Assembly: GCA_046759145.1 (NCBI GenBank)
Contig: JBHIBR010000047.1
Span: 1 to 9,014 of the forward strand
DNA length: 9,014 nt
Direction: 5' to 3'
DNA from: JBHIBR01 sp046759145 [NCBI: Nitrospinota bacterium]
Lineage (GTDB): Bacteria > UBA8248
Positions 1 to 5,982 of the stretch are shown here, one piece after another (within the stretch, counting starts at the first letter, position 1; the number at the start of each line of letters is the position of its first letter). Below the pieces are notes generated by a model. The model saw only the letters and a program-made list of their open reading frames with translations, was not told where the DNA came from and made no database searches. Both the position numbers and the translations under genes were made by a program.

Positions 1-217
1 CCTTGGCGAAGCGGCCGATGTCCGCCCCCGCCGAGAAGGCCTCCTCCCCGGCGCCGGTGAAGGTGATCGCCCGCACATCCTCGCGCGCCTCGAGCTCGCG
101 GACGACGCGGGCGATCGAGTCCCACATGTCAAGGGAGATGGCGTTTCGCTGCTCGGGGCGGTTGATGGTGATGGTGGCGAGGGAGCCCTGAACGTTCACC
201 AACAGGGCGTCTTCCAT
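1..217 (-). CDS. Enoyl-CoA hydratase/isomerase family protein (5' part only)
   Basis: The N-terminal 72 residues of a crotonase-fold protein are visible; the rest lies beyond the left window edge. The start is the ATG whose complement is 215-217, preceded on the minus strand by a purine-rich GAGAGGGA stretch that can serve as ribosome binding site. Residues 14-27 (ATITINRPEQRNAI) are the typical first beta-strand and loop of the family. FSAGADI at 61-67 is the conserved segment that supplies an oxyanion-hole backbone amide and contacts the CoA thioester. Members hydrate or isomerise acyl-CoA thioesters in fatty-acid, amino-acid or aromatic degradation. The catalytic glutamates lie outside the window, so substrate and reaction cannot be assigned. 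It has no evident link to the selenocysteine genes beyond sharing their strand. Confidence 0.9.
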   Translation of the reverse strand, partial: MEDALLVNVQGSLATITINRPEQRNAISLDMWDSIARVVRELEAREDVRAITFTGAGEEAFSAGADIGRFAK

Positions 218-266
218 AGATTCCCTCTCTCGCTCTCGCGCGCCAAGGGAGCCCACTTTCCCTCGC

Positions 267-296
267 ACTCTACCCCAAGGGCGCGAAGGGGGGCAA
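267..296 (-). promoter_or_regulatory. Weak candidate promoter for the enoyl-CoA hydratase gene
   Basis: On the minus strand TTGCCC (complement of 291-296) is followed after 18 nt by TAGAGT (complement of 267-272), about 50 nt upstream of the start codon. Each hexamer is only a partial match to the sigma-70 consensus, and in GC-rich DNA such matches arise by chance. Confidence 0.25.
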
Positions 297-307
297 CGGT
301 GCTACCG

Positions 308-395
308 AGCACGCCGGGGGAGCCAGCTCTTTAGAGCCCCTCTCGCCTGCCGGGGCTCCAACAGAGGGGGGATTTCGCACCGGCCCGGTGGCCGG
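308..395 (-). repeat. Family A (~99-bp) hairpin repeat, intergenic copy
   Basis: This is a single copy of the repeat also found in selB, rluB and at the right window edge. Read on the minus strand it begins with CCACCGGGCCGGTGCGAAA (complement of 373-391). The 23 bases at 373-395 recur exactly at 8959-8981. The core is a hairpin: GAGCCCC at 334-340 pairs perfectly with GGGGCTC at 352-358 across an 11-nt loop, the same stem and loop size as the copy inside selB. The left boundary is approximate. It lies between the enoyl-CoA hydratase start and the selB stop and disturbs neither. I see no gene between 218 and 501. Confidence 0.75.
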
Positions 396-501
396 TGGCC
401 TCGGGCACTCCGAGTGCGGCCGCGCACCCCGGGAGAAGCGGCGGGTCAACCCTATGGATTGGAGTCTCCTCGGAAAATCTCGAGCGGCTCGCCTGAAACG
501 C

Positions 502-2514
502 TCAGGGATTCCGCAGCACCCGGTTGTCGCCCACGCGGAGGGTGACGCGCTGGGCGTCGAAGTACTCCAGCAGCGGGATGGCGTGCTTTCGGGTGATGCC
601 GAGGAGGTCGCGGAACTGGGAGGCCGCGATCTCGCGGTGCTCGCGGAGGTAGCCCTCGAGCAGCGCCCGGGCCTCCCCCAGGGCGGAGCGGTGGTAGACG
701 ACGTTCTCCTTCACGCGCACCAGCGCCCTCTCGTCCACGAGGACCTGGAGGAGCTCCCGCTCCCGGGCGGTCCGCATACCGAGTTTTTCAAAAACCTCCT
801 CGGGCGAGGGCGGCTGGAAGCGGGCGAGGCGGAACTCGGCCTCGAGCTTCTCCTTCAGTTCCCCAAGGCGCGGGTCCACCTGCACCTGGTGGGAGGCGAG
901 GCGGACATTTCCCTCCTCCACCGCCACCTGGCCCGCTCGGGTGAGGTGATCGAGGACGGCCCCGAAGGCGCGCTCGGGTATTGCCACTGGCCCCCCCAGC
1001 CGGCCGCGGAGCTCCTCTCGGGGCATGCCCGGCCTGAGGGGGTTCGCCCGGTGGTAGTCGGTGAGGCTCGCGAGGACATTGTCCGCCAGCGCGTCGAACG
1101 CCTCTCGCCCAAGCGCCCTCCCGCTCTCCCGGTCCACCACCACCAGGGCGCCCCCGGCCACCGGGCCGGAGCGAGGGTGCCCGCTCCCTTCGAGCCCCGG
1201 TTGCGGAGGGGGGCTCTCAAGAGCGGGTTCCCGGGAGGGGCGCCGCCGCCCCCCCGCTAGCTCTTCCACCAGCGCCCGCACCGCGGCCGCCCCCAGGGGG
1301 AGCCTCCCCACCAGCTCTTCGGTCGCGAGGCCCGATGCGCCCGCCTCCTCCAGGTGGAGGAGGAGCCGGGTGCGGTCGTCCGCCCCATCCAGGCGGTTGA
1401 AGCGCTCCCGGACCTCGGGGCGGAAGGGGCGGTGCTTTCGGGGCAGCACATCCAGCACCTCCCCTCCTCCGATGGTCACCATGGGCGAGTAGCTGCGGAG
1501 CACGAAGCGGTCCCGGGGGAGGAGCGCCACGGGGGCCTCAAGGCGGAGCTGGGCGTAGCCGCTATCGCCCGGCTCGAGGGCGTCGCGCCCGATGAGGACA
1601 GCCCGAGCCATCACCTCGCAGGTGCCGGCGTGGAAGCGCACCCGGGCGCGGCTCTTCAGGGGGTGGGGGGCGTCCTCCAGGTGCTCCAGGGAGACGTCCA
1701 GCATGAAGGTGGGCTTGAGCGTCGCCGGGTGGCCGAGCACATCCCCCCGCGCCACGTCCGCCTTCTCCACCCCCTGGAGGTTGACCGCCGTGCGCATCCC
1801 CGCCCAGGCCCCCTCGGTGGCCGCCCCGTGGACCTGAAGGCCCCGCACCCTCGCCCCGCGCAGCGCGGGGTAGATGCACGCCCGCTCACCCACCTTCACC
1901 TGGCCCGAGAAAAGCGTCCCCGTCACCACCGCGCCGAAGCCCCGCATGGTGAACACCCGGTCCACAGGGAGGCGGAAGAGGCCCGCGTCGCTCTTGGGGA
2001 CCACCGTCCGGGCGAGGGCGGAGAGAGTTTCGCGGAGCTCACCCAGCCCCTCGCCCGTCTTCGCCGAGACGGAGAGCACGGGTTTGCCCTCGAGGAAGGT
2101 CTCCCGGACGAGGTCCGCCACGTCTTCCTCCACGAGAGAGAGCCACTCGGGCTCCACCAGGTCCTTCTTGGTGAGGACCACCAGGCCCTCCTTCACCCCC
2201 AGCAGGCGGCAGATGGCGAGGTGCTCCCGCGTCTGGGGCATCACCCCCTCGTCCGCCGCCACCACCAGCATCACCAGGTCCACCCCGCCCGCACCGGCCA
2301 GCATGTTCTTCACAAACCGCTCGTGGCCGGGAACGTCCACCACGCCCGCCCGGACGCCGTCGCCGAGGTCCATCTGGGCGAAGCCGAGGTCGATGGTGAT
2401 CCCCCGGGCCTTCTCTTCAGGCAGACGGTCGGTGTCGGTCCCCGTGAGGGCCTTGACGAGGACGGTCTTGCCGTGGTCGATGTGGCCCGCGGTGCCGAGG
2501 ATGATGGGCTTCAT
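502..2514 (-). CDS. selB: Selenocysteine-specific translation elongation factor SelB
   Basis: SelB is the GTPase that brings Sec-tRNA(Sec) to the ribosome at UGA codons marked by a SECIS hairpin. The N-terminal G domain shows G1 GHIDHGKT (residues 10-17), G3 DVPGHE (60-65), G4 in the SelB form TKKD (115-118) and G5 SAK (150-152). Two beta-barrel domains and a chain of winged helices follow. The C-terminal winged helix, which binds SECIS RNA in the family, is clear in [19 protein letters not shown] and RVGDNRVL. At 670 aa it is longer than E. coli SelB (614). Much of the excess is a proline/glycine-rich stretch at about residues 420-453 that coincides with a family A repeat (1158-1254); sequence either side is normal SelB. 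I chose the ATG at 2514. A GTG 24 nt upstream is in frame but would start in the 15-bp repeat and add MDRRSVDR. The gene ends the selA-hydrolase-selB run. No SECIS or tRNA(Sec) gene is visible here. Confidence 0.97.
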   Translation of the reverse strand: MKPIILGTAGHIDHGKTVLVKALTGTDTDRLPEEKARGITIDLGFAQMDLGDGVRAGVVDVPGHERFVKNMLAGAGGVDLVMLVVAADEGVMPQTREHLAICRLLGVKEGLVVLTKKDLVEPEWLSLVEEDVADLVRETFLEGKPVLSVSAKTGEGLGELRETLSALARTVVPKSDAGLFRLPVDRVFTMRGFGAVVTGTLFSGQVKVGERACIYPALRGARVRGLQVHGAATEGAWAGMRTAVNLQGVEKADVARGDVLGHPATLKPTFMLDVSLEHLEDAPHPLKSRARVRFHAGTCEVMARAVLIGRDALEPGDSGYAQLRLEAPVALLPRDRFVLRSYSPMVTIGGGEVLDVLPRKHRPFRPEVRERFNRLDGADDRTRLLLHLEEAGASGLATEELVGRLPLGAAAVRALVEELAGGRRRPSREPALESPPPQPGLEGSGHPRSGPVAGGALVVVDRESGRALGREAFDALADNVLASLTDYHRANPLRPGMPREELRGRLGGPVAIPERAFGAVLDHLTRAGQVAVEEGNVRLASHQVQVDPRLGELKEKLEAEFRLARFQPPSPEEVFEKLGMRTARERELLQVLVDERALVRVKENVVYHRSALGEARALLEGYLREHREIAASQFRDLLGITRKHAIPLLEYFDAQRVTLRVGDNRVLRNP
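1158..1254 (+). repeat. Family A hairpin repeat inserted in frame in selB
   Basis: The plus strand starts with CCACCGGGCCGGAGCGA (1158-1174), identical to the start of the rluB copies at 8253 and 8352. GAGCCCC (1192-1198) pairs with GGGGCTC (1210-1216) over an 11-nt loop. An outer stem CCCGCTC (1180-1186) / GAGCGGG (1221-1227) encloses it. It is antisense to selB. Translated on the selB strand it gives the Pro/Gly/Arg-rich segment that interrupts the winged-helix region just before [11 protein letters not shown]. The right boundary is approximate. Confidence 0.8.
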
Positions 2515-2545
2515 TCGGTCCACCGAACGCCGGTCCACCGAACGG
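2515..2545 (+). repeat. Family B 15-bp repeat, tandem pair; left inverted repeat of the hydrolase segment
   Basis: Two tandem 15-bp units occur here: TCGGTCCACCGAACG (2515-2529) and the same with T changed to C at its first base (2530-2544), plus one further matching base. Each unit is itself an imperfect palindrome (TCGGT, 2-nt centre, ACCGA). The 31 bases are the reverse complement of 3421-3451 with one mismatch. On the minus strand the repeat directly abuts the selB ATG and places GGTGG about 5 nt upstream of it, the only Shine-Dalgarno-like sequence there. A possible decayed third unit lies at 2550-2569. Confidence 0.9.
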
Positions 2546-2575
2546 GCGCGCCGGTCCGACGAAGAACGGAGGGCC

Positions 2576-3406
2576 TCACTCTTCTCTGTCTCCGTGGCGG
2601 GCGAGGAAGTCGAGGACAGCCCGGTTGAACCCCTCGGGGTTCACCCGGTGGATGGAATGCCCTCCTCCCTCCATCACGAGGAGCTCCGCCCCCGGGATTT
2701 TTTGCGCGATCTCCCGGGAGAAGTGGGGGGGCGTGAGGATGTCGTCCTTTGCGACTAAGACCAGCGTCGGTGCGGCGATGCGGCCAAGCTCCTCCCTGCG
2801 GTCGAAGGCGAGCACCATCTGGAGCCGCAGGTCGGCCACCCGGGGCGGGGGGAAGGATTGCAACTGTCGGCGCTCCATCTCCTCCACCTCCCGGGCGTGG
2901 CCGTTCAGATACTCGGGCGGGTAGAGCCAGAGGGTGGAGGCCCGGATGTAGTCCTGCGCCCCCATGTGGCGGAGGATGCGCCGCCGCACCTCGAAGAGCC
3001 GCCGGAAGTGGAAGTCGGGCCCGGGCCAGGTGCTCACCAGCGCCAGGCTCCGGACGCGCTCCGGGCGGTCGAGGGCGAGGGCCATCCCCATGGCGCCCCC
3101 GGTCGAGGAGCCCACGATGTGGGCGCGGTCCACCCCCAGGTGGTCCATGAGCCCCGCCAGGTCTCCTGCCTGGAGCTCCACCGAGTAGGGGCTCTCGGGC
3201 TTCTCGCTCTGGCCCGTCCCCCGGTGGTCGTGGACCACCACCCGGTAGCGCTCTGCGAAGGCGGGGAGCTGCTTCTCCCAGGCCGAGGCCAGCCCGCTCA
3301 GGCCCGTGACGAGGAACACCCACTCTTGTGCCCCCTCGGGCCCGTGGACCTCGTAGTAGAGCTCGACCGTTCGGTGGACCGACTCACCCACCCGCGCTTT
3401 GGGCAT
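2576..3406 (-). CDS. Alpha/beta hydrolase, RutD-like
   Basis: A 276-aa alpha/beta-fold hydrolase. The nucleophile elbow is GSSTG (residues 99-103, Ser101). The likely acid is Asp222 in KDDILTP and the base His250 in [14 protein letters not shown] (59-67) is the strand-4 loop typical of the family. The cap region ([24 protein letters not shown]) resembles RutD, the aminoacrylate hydrolase of pyrimidine catabolism, and 3-oxoadipate enol-lactonases. Resemblance does not fix the substrate, and no other rut or pca gene is present. The ATG at 3406 has AAGGAG 6 nt upstream (complement of 3413-3418). The start overlaps the selA reading frame by 23 nt, so translational coupling is plausible. Residues 9-13 (SVHRT) are encoded by a 15-bp family B repeat. 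Removing it leaves the normal-looking [12 protein letters not shown]. An extra gene between selA and selB is unusual, and this one is bounded by inverted repeats. I see no selenium-specific feature in it. Confidence 0.9.
   Translation of the reverse strand: MPKARVGESVHRTVELYYEVHGPEGAQEWVFLVTGLSGLASAWEKQLPAFAERYRVVVHDHRGTGQSEKPESPYSVELQAGDLAGLMDHLGVDRAHIVGSSTGGAMGMALALDRPERVRSLALVSTWPGPDFHFRRLFEVRRRILRHMGAQDYIRASTLWLYPPEYLNGHAREVEEMERRQLQSFPPPRVADLRLQMVLAFDRREELGRIAAPTLVLVAKDDILTPPHFSREIAQKIPGAELLVMEGGGHSIHRVNPEGFNRAVLDFLARHGDREE
3368..3382 (-). repeat. Family B 15-bp repeat, single copy inside the hydrolase gene
   Basis: An exact copy of TCGGTCCACCGAACG on the minus strand, in the same orientation as the pair at 3422-3451. 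It adds five codons (SVHRT, residues 9-13) to the hydrolase without shifting its frame. It sits in the short N-terminal lead-in before the first beta-strand, where extra residues should be tolerated. Confidence 0.9.
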
Positions 3407-4889
3407 CCGCCGCTCCTTCACCGTTCGGTGGACCGACGTTCGGTGGACCGAGGAGCTCCTCCGCCAGGCGGGCGAGGGAGCGGGCCAGGGGAGCAACCTC
3501 CTCCGGGCGCACCGTGCGCATGTCGAGGACCACCTGCTGCTCCTGGATGCGGGCCACCACCGGCGGCTCCAGGGCGCGAAGGCGCGCATCGAGGGCCGCC
3601 GCCGAGAGTCTTTCGGGTGCCAGCGTCACCGCCCGGGAGGGGAGCTTGGAGAGCGGGAGGGCTCCGCCCCCCACCTGGCTCTCCACGTGGGCCAGCCGCG
3701 CCCCCAGCGCCCTCCGGGCCTCGGGGCGAAGCCTCCGGAGGAGCGCCCGCGCCCGGCGGGAGACCGAGGAGAGGGGCTCGGTGAGGAGGGAAAGGGTGGG
3801 CACCTCCCGAAGGGCGGCCTCCGGCTCAAGATATGCCCGCAGCGTCGCCTCCAGGGCGGCGAGCGCCAGCTTGTCCGGCCGGAGCGCCCGGAAGAGGGGG
3901 TGGCGGGCCAGCCGCTCCACCAGCGCCCTCCGGCCCACCGCCACGCCGGCCTGGGGTCCGCCGAGGAGCTTGTCGCCCGAGAAGGTGACGATGTCCGCCC
4001 CCGCCGCGAGCACCTCCCCCACCGTGGGCTCTCCCGGGAGGCCGTGGGGGGCGAGGTCCACGAGGGAGCCGCTCCCGAGGTCCGCCATGAGGGGCAGCTC
4101 CCTTTCGCGGGCCAGTTGGGCGAGCTCGCCCAGGGGGACCTCGGCCGTAAAGCCGAGGATGCGGAAGTTGCTCGTGTGGACCTTGAGGAGGAGGGCCGCC
4201 TCGGGGGAGATGGCGGCCTCGTAGTCGCGCAGGTGGGTGCGGTTCGTCGTCCCCACCTCGATGAGCCTTGCTCCGCTCGCCCGCATGATGTCCGGGATGC
4301 GGAAGGACCCCCCGATCTCCACCAGCTCCCCCCGGGACACCACCACCTCCCGCCCCTCGGCGAGGGCCCGAAGCGCCAGGAACACCGCCCCAGCGTTGTT
4401 GTTGACGACGGTCGCCGCCTCCGCTCCCGTGAGCCGGCGCAGCAGCCTCGCCACCCCTTCGCCCCTGCCCCCCCGTCGGCCCGCCCGGAGGTCGTACTCC
4501 AGGTTGGTGTGGCGGGAGGCCGCCTCGAGGAGCGCCCGCTGCGCCTCCGCCGAGAGGAGGGAGCGGCCGAGGTTGGTGTGGACCACCACGCCCGTGGCGT
4601 TGATGAGGGGAACGAGGTAGGGCTTCCTCGCCGCGGCGAGCCTCTCGCGGGCCTCGGCAGCGATGAGGAGCACTGTTTCCTCCCGGGAGGGCACAGTGAG
4701 GGAACCGAGAGAAGCCTCATCCGCAGCGGCGAGGATGGCCTGGCGCCTCGCCTCGAGGCTCTCCCGGACCGCCTCGGCCAGGGAGCGCTCCGAGACGCCG
4801 TCCTCCCCGCCGGGGCCGGGGGCCCGCAGGCGGGCCAGCACCTCTTCTACCGAGGGGAGGCTCCGCAAGAGCTCGCTCCGGTCGGCCAT
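3384..4889 (-). CDS. selA: L-seryl-tRNA(Sec) selenium transferase SelA
   Basis: SelA is a pyridoxal-phosphate enzyme that converts Ser-tRNA(Sec) to Sec-tRNA(Sec) using selenophosphate, supplying the substrate carried by SelB. The PLP lysine is Lys307 in FSGDKLLGGPQAG (303-315). Other family blocks are INATGVVVHTNLGRSLL (96-112), VNNNAGAV (162-169) and EVGTTNRTHL (211-220). The start is the ATG at 4889, with an AGAGGA sequence about 8 nt upstream. At 501 aa it exceeds E. coli SelA (463 aa). Residues up to about 480 (LARLAEELL) look like a complete SelA. The last 21 residues begin GPPNVGPPNG and are read through two tandem 15-bp repeats, then out of frame through the hydrolase ribosome binding site and start. 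The original stop was probably near 3452 and the repeat displaced it. The gene is the first of the minus-strand sel run and diverges from scpA. Confidence 0.97.
   Translation of the reverse strand: MADRSELLRSLPSVEEVLARLRAPGPGGEDGVSERSLAEAVRESLEARRQAILAAADEASLGSLTVPSREETVLLIAAEARERLAAARKPYLVPLINATGVVVHTNLGRSLLSAEAQRALLEAASRHTNLEYDLRAGRRGGRGEGVARLLRRLTGAEAATVVNNNAGAVFLALRALAEGREVVVSRGELVEIGGSFRIPDIMRASGARLIEVGTTNRTHLRDYEAAISPEAALLLKVHTSNFRILGFTAEVPLGELAQLARERELPLMADLGSGSLVDLAPHGLPGEPTVGEVLAAGADIVTFSGDKLLGGPQAGVAVGRRALVERLARHPLFRALRPDKLALAALEATLRAYLEPEAALREVPTLSLLTEPLSSVSRRARALLRRLRPEARRALGARLAHVESQVGGGALPLSKLPSRAVTLAPERLSAAALDARLRALEPPVVARIQEQQVVLDMRTVRPEEVAPLARSLARLAEELLGPPNVGPPNGEGAADAQSAGG
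3421..3451 (-). repeat. Family B 15-bp repeat, tandem pair; right inverted repeat of the hydrolase segment
   Basis: Two perfect tandem copies of the 15-bp unit, 3422-3436 and 3437-3451 (CGTTCGGTGGACCGA on the plus strand), plus one matching base at 3421. Together with 2515-2545 they make a 31-bp inverted repeat, 30/31 identical, around a 937-bp segment holding the hydrolase. The pair lies in the 3' end of selA and encodes its GPPNV-GPPN tail. I saw no obvious target-site duplication outside the two ends. Confidence 0.9.
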
Positions 4890-4910
4890 ATTTCAATCCT
4901 CTCGCTTCTA

Positions 4911-4949
4911 TCGTTCCGAGCGCAGCGAAGAATCTGTTTCCCTTCGCTG
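4911..4949 (+). repeat. Dispersed repeat-like hairpin with CGAGCGCAGCGAAGAATCT core
   Basis: The segment reads TTCCGAGCGCAGCGAAGAAT and onward. It contains a perfect 8-bp stem, CAGCGAAG (4923-4930) with CTTCGCTG (4942-4949), over an 11-nt loop. From memory, the GAGCGCAGCGA(A/G)GAATCT core resembles dispersed intergenic repeats seen in several unrelated bacterial phyla. Only one copy occurs here, so its repeat status cannot be shown from this window. It lies between selA and scpA. Confidence 0.5.
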
Positions 4950-4983
4950 TTTCCCCCCCGGGTCTGGCCATCCCGCAGGCCCG

Positions 4984-5041
4984 GGCCGGCAGGATGCCGG
5001 CGCTACGGGCAGCCGTCCGTAGCGCCGCCGTCTCGGCGGCC
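4984..5041. repeat. Inverted pair of 25-bp hairpin repeats (REP-pair-like)
   Basis: Two 25-bp arms, 4984-5008 and 5017-5041, are inverted copies around an 8-nt centre. Each arm has its own small hairpin (GCCGGC-AGGAT-GCCGGC at 4985-5001; GCCGCC-GTCTC-GGCGGC at 5024-5040) and ends in the shared GGCGCTACGG, giving a perfect 10-bp stem between 4999-5008 and 5017-5026. Stem bases that differ between arms change as pairs, so folding is kept. The layout is like paired REP elements. The rest of 4890-5211 holds the promoter candidate below and no gene. Confidence 0.65.
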
Positions 5042-5115
5042 TTCCAAGACTCTTAATAGAGGGTTGACACACAAGCAGGAAAGCAAAATGAGTCATTACC
5101 CCCCTCTTTTGGCGG

Positions 5116-5145
5116 TTGACAGGGTCCTCGCCACAATACTATCCT
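5116..5145 (+). promoter_or_regulatory. Candidate sigma-70-type promoter for scpA-scpB
   Basis: A perfect TTGACA (5116-5121) is followed by TACTAT (5137-5142, 15-nt spacer) or TATCCT (5140-5145, 18-nt spacer), about 65 nt before the scpA ATG in an AT-richer patch. A second TTGACA, in the same GGTTGACA context, lies 52 nt upstream at 5064-5069 but has no good -10 partner. Confidence 0.5.
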
Positions 5146-5211
5146 AGCGCGCGGTTTGGCTTTCGGAAAGCCGGTTGCTCACCGTCTCCTTCCGCCCGGT
5201 TGTTCATTCCT

Positions 5212-5982
5212 ATGGTTGCAGGGATCGAGGCGACCCTCGCCCCCGAGCGGGCACCCTACCGGGTGCAGCTCGACATCTTCGAGGGCCCCCTGGGGCTGCT
5301 CCTCCACCTGGTGAGGGAGAACGAGCTCGACATCTACGACATTCCCATCGCCCTCATCACCGAGCAGTACCTGCGCCACCTCGACCTGATGCGGAGCCTC
5401 AACCTGGAGGTCGCGGGCGAGTTCCTGGTCATGGCCGCCCATCTCACCTACCTGAAATCCCGCGCCCTCCTCCCCCAGGAGCCGGCCGCGGAGGAGGAAG
5501 GGGAGAGCTTCGAGGAGCTCAAGGCCGCTCTCCAGGAGCAGCTCATCGAGTACCAGCGCTTCCGGGCCCTCTCGAGTCGGCTGCGGGAGGCCGAGGGCTA
5601 CCAATCTCTCCTCTACGGACGGCGGGAGGATGGGAACGAAGCCCTCGCCGCGGAGGAGGAGCCCCCAGGTGGGCTCTCCCTCTTCGACCTGGTGGGCGCC
5701 TTCGAGCGCGTGCTCCGGGAGGCGGGCGAGGGGGGGGTTCACCTGGTGGAGGTGGAGGAGCTGGAGGTGGCCGACCGGCAGGGCTTCATCCTGGAGCGGC
5801 TCGAGGGCTCGGGCCCCGAGGGGCTCCCCTTCGGACGGCTCTTCGCCTCGGGGGCCACGCCCCTGGAGTGGGCGGTCACCTTCCTCGCGCTCCTCCAGCT
5901 CATGTTTCGGCGTTTGGTGGTCGCCCTCCAGCGGGCGCCCTTCGGTGAGATCCTCATTCTCAAGGCGGTGACAGATGACTGA
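5212..5982 (+). CDS. scpA: Segregation and condensation protein A (ScpA kleisin)
   Basis: ScpA is the kleisin that bridges the SMC heads and, with ScpB, completes bacterial SMC condensin for chromosome compaction and segregation. The 256-aa product has the N-terminal signature VQLDIFEGPLGLLLHLV (residues 18-34), then LDIYDIPI, then AAHLTYLKSRALL. These form the part that contacts the SMC neck. An acidic linker follows (EEEGESFEEL, EEEPP). The C-terminal winged helix that contacts the SMC cap ends VTFLALLQLMFRR ... APFGEI. I chose the ATG at 5212 because the family normally begins shortly before the FEGPL block. A TTG 96 nt upstream gives an unlikely extension that runs over the promoter candidate. 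No convincing Shine-Dalgarno precedes the ATG. It overlaps scpB by 8 nt. Confidence 0.95.
   Translation: MVAGIEATLAPERAPYRVQLDIFEGPLGLLLHLVRENELDIYDIPIALITEQYLRHLDLMRSLNLEVAGEFLVMAAHLTYLKSRALLPQEPAAEEEGESFEELKAALQEQLIEYQRFRALSSRLREAEGYQSLLYGRREDGNEALAAEEEPPGGLSLFDLVGAFERVLREAGEGGVHLVEVEELEVADRQGFILERLEGSGPEGLPFGRLFASGATPLEWAVTFLALLQLMFRRLVVALQRAPFGEILILKAVTDD

Noticed and set aside
1128-1136. GGTCCACC-like strings in selB (near 1131 and 1960) and in the hydrolase (near 3128) as further 15-bp repeats
   Set aside because: They match only 7-8 bases and encode conserved residues of the proteins (for example VDR), so they are ordinary coding sequence.
388-1260. Plus-strand open frame running from the intergenic repeat into the selB 3' half
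   Set aside because: It is antisense to selB, its product matches no family I know, and it opens in a repeat.
3399-5147. Long open frame on the plus strand opposite selA (and a similar one at 1354-2628 opposite selB)
   Set aside because: These are the antisense shadows of well-supported minus-strand genes in GC-rich DNA. The translations show no family motifs and simply mirror the codon bias of selA and selB.
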